Assembly: GCA_016936035.1 (NCBI GenBank)
Contig: JAFGPU010000230.1
Span: 1 to 9,268 of the forward strand
Reading direction: 5' to 3'
From: Acidimicrobiales bacterium
GTDB taxonomy: Bacteria; Actinomycetota; Acidimicrobiia; Acidimicrobiales; VFJN01
Length of the DNA: 9,268 bases
Shown: piece by piece, positions 5,076 through 9,268 of the stretch
Layout of the letters: each line of letters opens with the position of its first letter
How positions within the stretch are numbered: position 1 is the first letter of the stretch
Notes under the pieces: model-generated
Told to the model about the DNA's origin: nothing
The model's database searches: none
What the model saw: the letters and a program-made list of their open reading frames with translations, nothing else
Position numbers and translations under genes: made by a program

Positions 5076-5097
5076 GCGGCCGGGTGGCACCGGCCGC
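5076..5097 (+). other. intergenic hairpin upstream of the ATPase pair
   Basis: Perfect 8-bp arms GCGGCCGG (5076-5083) and CCGGCCGC (5090-5097) enclose a 6-nt loop. The hairpin ends 18 nt before the ATPase ATG. No T-tract follows, only GTTT at 5109-5112. It could attenuate read-through from DUF3107 or act as a 5' structure on the ATPase message. Confidence 0.45.
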
Positions 5098-5115
5098 TCA
5101 CCACCCCCGTTTGCC

Positions 5116-6072
5116 ATGGCTGCGACCACTGACCTGCTCGACCGCAAGCTGCTCTTCGTCACCGGCAAGGGCGGCGTCGGCAAGACCACCATCGCCGCGG
5201 CGCTGGGCCAGCTCGCCGCATCGAGGGGCAAGCGCACGCTGCTGTGCGAGGTCGACGCCAAGGGCAACCTCGCGGGGGCGTTCGAGACCGGACCCACGCA
5301 GTTCCGTGAGCGCGAGATCGCGCCGGGCCTGTGGGCCATGTCGATGGACACCGAGGCGTCGCTCAAGGAGTACCTGAGCCTGCAGCTCCGGGTGCCGCTG
5401 CTGTCCCGCATCGGCCCGCTGGCCCGCACGTTCGACTTCGTCGCCAACGCCGCACCAGGGGTCAAGGAGATCCTGATCGTGGGCAAGCTCGCCTACGAGG
5501 TCCGCGAGCAGCACTACGACGTGGTCGTGGTGGACGCACCCGCGTCAGGCCACATCGTGGGCCAGCTCGCCGCCCCCCAGGCGATCAAGGAGCTGGTGAA
5601 GGTCGGGGCGGTGCGCGACCAGACCGGGTGGATGCTCGACATCCTCTCCGACCCCGCCCAGACCGGCGTCGTCATCGTGGCCACCCCCGAGGAGATGCCG
5701 GTCAACGAGACCATCGACCTCTCGGAGCGCCTGCGCGCCGAGACCTCGGTCGATCTGGCCGCGGTGGTGGTCAACCGGGTGCTGCCCGAGCTGTTCACCC
5801 GGGGCGAGGAAGACGTGTTCCGGGCCCTGCGCGCACCGGCGGCCACCGCCGCTCTCGCCGAGGCCGTCGAGGGCAACGTCGAGCCCTTGCTCGAGGGCGC
5901 CGAACTGGCCGTCCGCATGCGCCGCACCCGGGCCGAGCACCTGGGCGAGCTGCGCGACGGGCTGCCGTCCGGTACCGAGCTGCTGTACGTGCCCGAGCTC
6001 TTCCAACGCACGCACGGCCTGCGCGCCACCCGCCAGATCGCCGAGTCGCTCGGCGCGGAGCTGGGGTACTGA
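5116..6072 (+). CDS. ArsA/GET3-like ATPase, first subunit (Rv3679-like)
   Basis: This is a 318-residue SIMIBI-class ATPase of the anion-transporting ATPase (ArsA/GET3) family. The deviant Walker A GKGGVGKTT (17-25) keeps the signature Lys18 plus Lys23. CEVDAKGNLAGAF (44-56) is the switch I region, and VVVVDAPASGH (136-146) matches the ArsA/Get3 switch II DTAPTGH-type motif. It has a single domain, whereas E. coli ArsA is a tandem duplication. There is only one cysteine (Cys44), so neither the arsenite-binding cysteines of ArsA nor the zinc CxxC of Get3 is present; arsenite extrusion is unlikely and no arsB is nearby. It pairs with the ATPase at 6079 (6-bp gap). The two resemble mycobacterial Rv3679/Rv3680. 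Heterodimer formation and a role with membrane or envelope clients are inference. The ATG at 5116 lacks a clear ribosome site; homology starts soon after it. Confidence 0.9.
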   Translation: MAATTDLLDRKLLFVTGKGGVGKTTIAAALGQLAASRGKRTLLCEVDAKGNLAGAFETGPTQFREREIAPGLWAMSMDTEASLKEYLSLQLRVPLLSRIGPLARTFDFVANAAPGVKEILIVGKLAYEVREQHYDVVVVDAPASGHIVGQLAAPQAIKELVKVGAVRDQTGWMLDILSDPAQTGVVIVATPEEMPVNETIDLSERLRAETSVDLAAVVVNRVLPELFTRGEEDVFRALRAPAATAALAEAVEGNVEPLLEGAELAVRMRRTRAEHLGELRDGLPSGTELLYVPELFQRTHGLRATRQIAESLGAELGY

Positions 6073-6078
6073 TCGGTC

Positions 6079-7263
6079 ATGGCCCGCACGCGCCGCAACG
6101 CCGTCAGCCCGCCCACCTTCGAGTCGCTGCTGGCCGCCAAGGAGATCGTGATCTGCTGCGGGTCGGGCGGCGTGGGCAAGACCACCGCGGCGGCCGCTGC
6201 GGCCGCGATGGCCGCCGCCCAGCTCGGCGGCAAGGTGCTGGTCATCACCGTCGACCCCGCCCGGCGCCTCGCGAACGCGCTCGGCCTCGAGCGGTTCGGC
6301 AACGTCGAGACCCAGGTGCCGCCGTCGCTGTTCCGCGACGCGGGCGTCGAGCCCCGGGGCGAGCTGTGGGCGGCCATGCTCGACACGAAGCAGTCCTGGG
6401 ATCAGCTGGTGCGCACGCACGCGCCCGACGCCGCCACGTGCGAGGCCATCCTGGCCAACCCGCTGTACGAGAACATCACGGGCCGCTTCGTGCAGAGCCA
6501 CGACTACATCGCCATGGAGCGCCTCTACGAGATCCACGCGTCGGGTCGCTACGACCTCATCGTGGTGGACACGCCGCCCACGCGGAACGCCATCGACTTC
6601 CTCGAGGCGCCCGAGCGGATGGCCGACTTCTTCTCCAGCCGCCTGTTGCGCTGGCTCACGGTGCCGGCCCGCAGCCGCGTGTTCACCATGGCCTCGAAGC
6701 CCTTCTACACCGTGGCCGACCGCATCCTCGGCTCGCAGTTCCTCGAGGACATCACCGAGTTCTTCCTCCTGTTCCAGACGATGTACGACGGTTTCGTCGA
6801 GCGGGCTCGGGCGGTGACCCGCACGCTGTCCGACAAGCGCACGACGTTCGCGGTCGTGTCGACACTGGAGGCGTCGCCGGCGCGCGAAGCCGAGTTCTTC
6901 ATCGACGCGCTGCGCGACCGCAAGTTCCACCTGGGCGCCGTCGTGCTCAACAAGGTGCTGCCGGGTTGGTTCCTCGACAAGGGGTCGAACGCGACCGCCA
7001 AGCGCCTGCGACGCGACGCCGAGCCCCTCGCCGCCTCGGTCGCCGGCTCGGTGCCGGCGGTGGGCGAGCCCGCGCAGCTGGCCCGGGTGCTCTCCGAGGT
7101 GGCCGACAGCTTCCTGAACTTCCAGGTCGTCGCGACGCGCGAGGCCGAGCAGCGCAGCGAGCTGTCGGCGCAGGCGGATGTGGTCGCCGTCGTCCCCTAC
7201 GCGGATCACGACATCACCGACCTGGCCGGGTTGCTCGAGCTCGGCGAGTCGCTGTGGCGCTGA
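6079..7263 (+). CDS. ArsA/GET3-like ATPase, second subunit (Rv3680-like)
   Basis: This is a 394-residue partner of the upstream ATPase. The P-loop is GSGGVGKTT (28-36): the signature lysine of the deviant Walker A, which in Get3/ArsA reaches across the dimer to the other nucleotide, is replaced by Ser29, while the Walker lysine Lys34 remains. VITVDPARRLANALGL is the switch I region, and LIVVDTPPTRNAIDFLEAPERM is the switch II region with DTPPTRN in place of DTAPTGH. An Ala-rich helix follows the P-loop. Cys26 and Cys27 precede the P-loop, and there is no CxxC zinc motif. The ATG at 6079 lies 6 bp after the upstream stop, with GGGG at 6063-6066 as a weak ribosome site, so the two are co-translated. 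As I recall, the mycobacterial Rv3680 also has GSGGVGKT, so the substitution is probably a conserved feature of this subunit and not decay. Confidence 0.9.
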   Translation: MARTRRNAVSPPTFESLLAAKEIVICCGSGGVGKTTAAAAAAAMAAAQLGGKVLVITVDPARRLANALGLERFGNVETQVPPSLFRDAGVEPRGELWAAMLDTKQSWDQLVRTHAPDAATCEAILANPLYENITGRFVQSHDYIAMERLYEIHASGRYDLIVVDTPPTRNAIDFLEAPERMADFFSSRLLRWLTVPARSRVFTMASKPFYTVADRILGSQFLEDITEFFLLFQTMYDGFVERARAVTRTLSDKRTTFAVVSTLEASPAREAEFFIDALRDRKFHLGAVVLNKVLPGWFLDKGSNATAKRLRRDAEPLAASVAGSVPAVGEPAQLARVLSEVADSFLNFQVVATREAEQRSELSAQADVVAVVPYADHDITDLAGLLELGESLWR

Positions 7264-7281
7264 CCGGCGCCCGCTAGCTGC

Positions 7282-7287
7282 GACAAT
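7282..7287 (+). promoter_or_regulatory. putative -10 element of the kinase gene
   Basis: GACAAT resembles TACAAT/TATAAT and ends 8 nt before the ATG at 7296; with no Shine-Dalgarno present this suggests a leaderless transcript. It sits in the 32-bp gap after the ATPase stop, so the kinase may also be reached by read-through. Confidence 0.45.
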
Positions 7288-7295
7288 CACCCACG

Positions 7296-8825
7296 ATGGC
7301 CAGCCTCGCCGAGCTCGCTCGCTTCTTCACCCGCCTGGACAGCACGTCTGTGGCCCATCTCCAGCGGCTGGCCGCCAGCTGGGGCCTGCTCGCCGACTTC
7401 TGCTTCGCCGACCTGCTGCTGTTCGGCGTCGTGGGCGAGCCCCGGGACAACAACGGCAACCGGTTCGTGGTGCTCGGGCAGGTGCGGCCGACGACCGCCC
7501 AGACGGTGTACCGGGCCGACTGGGTGGGCACCGTGCTCGAGGAGGAGGACCGCCCGCTCGTCGCCCGCGCCTACCGCCTCGGCGAGATCATCGAGGGCGA
7601 GATCACGATCTCGCCGCTCAAGGAGCGCGTGCGGGTGCTGTGCATCCCGATCCGCTACCAGGGCAAGGTCATCGGGGTGCTCACGCGCGAATCGGCGCCG
7701 TCGTTCGGGCGCCAGCCGGGCGAGCTGGAGCGCACCTACGTCGACGTGTTCAACCGGTTCGCCCGCATGATCGCCAGCGGCGACTTCCCCTTCGATGCCG
7801 ACGACGTCGAGACCGAGGAGGCGCCCCGGGTGGGCGACGGCGTCATCGTCATCGACGCGTCGGGACGCGTCGAGTACACGTCGCCGAACGCCGTGTCGAC
7901 GCTGCACCGGCTGGGTGTCCACGCCAACGCCGAGGGGTTGCGGTTCTCGGAGCTCGGCCTCGAGGAGTCGGTGGTCAGCACCGCCTTCGCCCTGGGGGTC
8001 CCGGTCACCGAGGAGCTGCCCCGGGGCATCGACGTGACCGTGCTGATGCGGGGCATCCCTCTGCTCGACCACGGTGCGGTCACCGGTGCGGTGGTGCTGC
8101 TGCGCGACATCTCCGAGCTGCGGCGACGCGACCTGCTGCTGCTGTCCAAGGACGCCACCATCCGCGAGATCCACCACCGGGTGAAGAACAACCTGCAGAC
8201 CATCTCGTCGTTGCTGCGCCTGCAGGGGCGTCGGCTGGGCACCAGCGAGGCGCGCACGGCCATCGAGGAGTCGGTGCGCCGCATCCGCTCCATCGCCCTG
8301 GTGCACGAGATCCTGTCGCGCGAAGCCGGCGACGACGTGCCCTTCGTCGCCATCGTCCGACCGGTCGTGGCCATGGTGGCCGACAGCATGATCTCGCCCG
8401 AGCACCCCATCCGCTTCGACGTCCAGGGCGACGGCGGCGTGCTCCCGGCGGGCGTCGCCACCCCGCTGGCCGTCGTGCTGAACGAGCTGCTGCAGAACGC
8501 CGTCGACCACGCCTACCCGGCCGAGCTCGACCTCACCGACGCGCCCGGGCGGGTCGGGGTGATCATCGAGCGTGACGGCGCGTCGCTGACGCTGCGGGTC
8601 ACAGACGACGGGGTGGGGCTGCCCGCCGGCTTCGACCTGGACGCGACGACCGGTCTGGGGCTGTCGATCGTGCGCACCTTGGTGACGAGCGACCTGTCGG
8701 GCGAGATCTCGATCCACACGGGCGAGGGCGACGGCGACCGGCCCGGCACCCAGGTGGTCCTGCGGGTGCCGATCCCCGCCGACAACGACGAGAGCCTCGC
8801 CGTAGCGAGGCCGTCGTCGCGTTGA
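7296..8825 (+). CDS. pdtaS: PdtaS-like cytoplasmic sensor histidine kinase
   Basis: This is a 509-residue soluble kinase with no membrane helix. An N-terminal GAF-like histidine-kinase N domain (about 5-160) is followed by a PAS-like domain (GDGVIVIDASGRVEYTSPNAVSTLHRLG, from about 183). Next comes a HisKA_2 dimerisation domain whose motif EIHHRVKNNLQTISSLLRLQ holds the phospho-acceptor (His293 or His294). The HATPase domain has N-box Asn401 (LNELLQNAVDHA), G1 DDGVGLP (from Asp437) and G2 TGLGLSIVRTL. The order and motifs match mycobacterial PdtaS, which phosphorylates PdtaR, an ANTAR-domain RNA-binding antiterminator; no such response regulator is in this window. In Mtb, Cys53 and Cys57 of the GAF domain are tied to copper/NO signalling; the aligned positions here appear to be Val59 and Val63. 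It converges on a WhiB1-like gene, as pdtaS neighbours whiB1 in Mycobacterium. The ATG at 7296 fits the family N-terminus. Confidence 0.93.
   Translation: MASLAELARFFTRLDSTSVAHLQRLAASWGLLADFCFADLLLFGVVGEPRDNNGNRFVVLGQVRPTTAQTVYRADWVGTVLEEEDRPLVARAYRLGEIIEGEITISPLKERVRVLCIPIRYQGKVIGVLTRESAPSFGRQPGELERTYVDVFNRFARMIASGDFPFDADDVETEEAPRVGDGVIVIDASGRVEYTSPNAVSTLHRLGVHANAEGLRFSELGLEESVVSTAFALGVPVTEELPRGIDVTVLMRGIPLLDHGAVTGAVVLLRDISELRRRDLLLLSKDATIREIHHRVKNNLQTISSLLRLQGRRLGTSEARTAIEESVRRIRSIALVHEILSREAGDDVPFVAIVRPVVAMVADSMISPEHPIRFDVQGDGGVLPAGVATPLAVVLNELLQNAVDHAYPAELDLTDAPGRVGVIIERDGASLTLRVTDDGVGLPAGFDLDATTGLGLSIVRTLVTSDLSGEISIHTGEGDGDRPGTQVVLRVPIPADNDESLAVARPSSR
8794..8811 (+). other. hairpin in the last codons of the kinase gene
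   Basis: Arms GCCTCGC (8794-8800) and GCGAGGC (8805-8811) enclose CGTA. It ends 11 nt before the first base of the stop codon, within the non-conserved C-terminal tail. It may protect the 3' end or aid termination. Confidence 0.4.
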
Positions 8826-8887
8826 GACCTTGTCGTCGTTCGCCCCGGGGGGCTTCCCAGCATCCCAGCGTGTTGTGTTCCCCAGCA

Positions 8888-8902
8888 CCGGACGTCGTCC
8901 GG
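8888..8902. terminator. hairpin in the convergent gap, possible terminator for the kinase gene
   Basis: Arms CCGGAC and GTCCGG enclose a 3-nt loop, about 60 nt after the kinase stop. There is no T-tract in either direction, so it is at best a weak intrinsic terminator. Confidence 0.35.
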
Positions 8903-8913
8903 CACCGCTGTGC

Positions 8914-8933
8914 GTCCCCCGCAGGCGGGGGAC
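8914..8933. terminator. strong hairpin just after the WhiB stop, likely bidirectional terminator
   Basis: Perfect 8-bp arms GTCCCCCG and CGGGGGAC enclose the tetraloop CAGG. It begins 5 nt downstream of the WhiB stop on the minus strand and lies 88 nt after the kinase stop on the plus strand. No T-tract follows; many high-GC actinobacterial terminators lack one. Confidence 0.6.
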
Positions 8934-8938
8934 CGATG

Positions 8939-9238
8939 TCAGGCCGAGGCCTTGCGGTGGCGCGCCACCCACTGGCGACGCAGCGCTCGGCGCTCTTCCT
9001 CGGAGGTGCCGCCCCAGATACCACTGTCCTGGTTGGTGGACAGGGCGTAGTCGAGGCAGCTCTTCTGGACGTCGCACGCACGGCAGACGGCCTTGGCGTT
9101 CTCGATCTGCTCGATCGCTGGACCGGTGGTACCAACGGGGAAGAACAGATCGGGGTCGGTATCGCGACAGGCGCTGTGCTCACGCCAATCATCGCGCTCG
9201 ATGGACAGGGACAGACTGCGGCTCTGCGTCAGGGCCAC
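8939..9238 (-). CDS. whiB1: WhiB-family iron-sulfur transcriptional regulator (WhiB1-like)
   Basis: This is a 99-residue Wbl protein. Cys24, Cys52, Cys55 and Cys61 form the C-x27-C-x2-C-x5-C set that binds a [4Fe-4S] cluster. The segment DDWREHSACRDTDPDLFFPVG, the turn DSGIWGG (71-77) and the basic tail SEEERRALRRQWVARHRK are typical of the family. The wording closely follows mycobacterial WhiB1 (DWRHKAVCRDEDPELFFPVG, DSGVWGGMSEDERRALKRR, from memory). WhiB1 binds the principal sigma factor and is NO-sensitive; the same role here is inference. The GTG at 9238 was chosen because GGAGG (9247-9243 on the minus strand) lies 4 nt before it, a slightly tight spacing. An in-frame GTG at 9265 would add nine residues, and its upstream region is outside the window. 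The gene converges on the PdtaS-like kinase, matching the mycobacterial neighbourhood. Confidence 0.93.
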   Translation of the reverse strand: MALTQSRSLSLSIERDDWREHSACRDTDPDLFFPVGTTGPAIEQIENAKAVCRACDVQKSCLDYALSTNQDSGIWGGTSEEERRALRRQWVARHRKASA

Positions 9239-9268
9239 GGGACCTCCACGGCGGATTCGGGTCACCGA

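Noticed and set aside
5116..7263. Arsenic resistance operon (arsA)
   Set aside because: Arsenite-binding cysteines, arsB/acr3, arsC and arsD are all absent, and the nearby ArsR-type protein has no metal-binding cysteines and lies in a different operon.
5331..7277. Long plus-strand ORF (about 648 codons) over the ATPase pair
   Set aside because: Off-frame shadow: its Arg/Gly/Pro/His-rich translation has no domain pattern, while the frames at 5116 and 6079 carry complete ATPase motifs.
5545..7290. Long minus-strand ORF (about 581 codons) antisense to the ATPases
   Set aside because: Shadow frame without recognisable motifs.
7287..9077. Long minus-strand ORF (about 596 codons) antisense to the kinase
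   Set aside because: A result of G/C third-position bias; low-complexity Arg/His/Gln/Asp translation, and it conflicts with clear PdtaS-like and WhiB genes.
1..9268. CRISPR array, insertion sequence, prophage, integron or tRNA-linked island
   Set aside because: No regularly spaced repeats, transposase or integrase motifs, tRNA-like cloverleaf or abrupt change of base composition was seen.

Overview
The window is about 9.3 kb of very GC-rich DNA with strong G/C third-position bias. Antisense and off-frame ORFs of 500-650 codons lie across real genes for that reason and mean nothing. A WhiB-type iron-sulfur protein places it in Actinomycetota. The PdtaS-type kinase and the DUF3107 protein fit the same phylum. 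The mix of genes and the leaderless promoter style would suit a deep-branching class such as Acidimicrobiia, but that finer placement is inference. There is no sign of a mobile element, CRISPR array, tRNA or rRNA; this looks like a chromosomal core or near-core region.

Layout. An alpha/beta hydrolase (minus strand, 4-870) is divergent from an unrecognised 155-residue protein (1015-1482). The latter converges, with a 4-bp gap, on a stand-alone clpP (minus, 1487-2122) that has an intact catalytic triad. clpP is divergent from a two-gene operon of an SRPBCC/AHSA1-like protein (2212-2820) and an ArsR-type repressor (2804-3157). The short gap between clpP and this operon holds two closely related inverted repeats placed over both predicted promoters. 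Next comes a translationally coupled redox pair: a Tat-type sulfite-oxidase-fold molybdoprotein (3314-4078) and a four-histidine membrane cytochrome b (4075-4758).

The right half is a plus-strand run: DUF3107 (4816-5046), two adjacent ArsA/GET3-like ATPases (5116-6072 and 6079-7263) and a PdtaS-like histidine kinase (7296-8825). This converges on a WhiB1-like regulator (minus, 8939-9238) across a gap with two strong hairpins. The kinase-WhiB neighbourhood matches pdtaS-whiB1 in mycobacteria. The ATPase pair corresponds to mycobacterial Rv3679/Rv3680, which there lie next to a different whiB gene (whiB4).

Most notable points: (1) a likely ArsR operator pair that may tie clpP expression to the SRPBCC-ArsR operon; (2) a PdtaS homologue with valines where the two mycobacterial sensor cysteines appear to align; (3) an ATPase pair in which only one partner keeps the signature lysine of the deviant Walker A motif; (4) repeated leaderless-type promoter spacing, including a 5-codon micro-ORF overlapping the start of the unknown gene. 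I found no clear evidence of a wholly new defence or mobile system.
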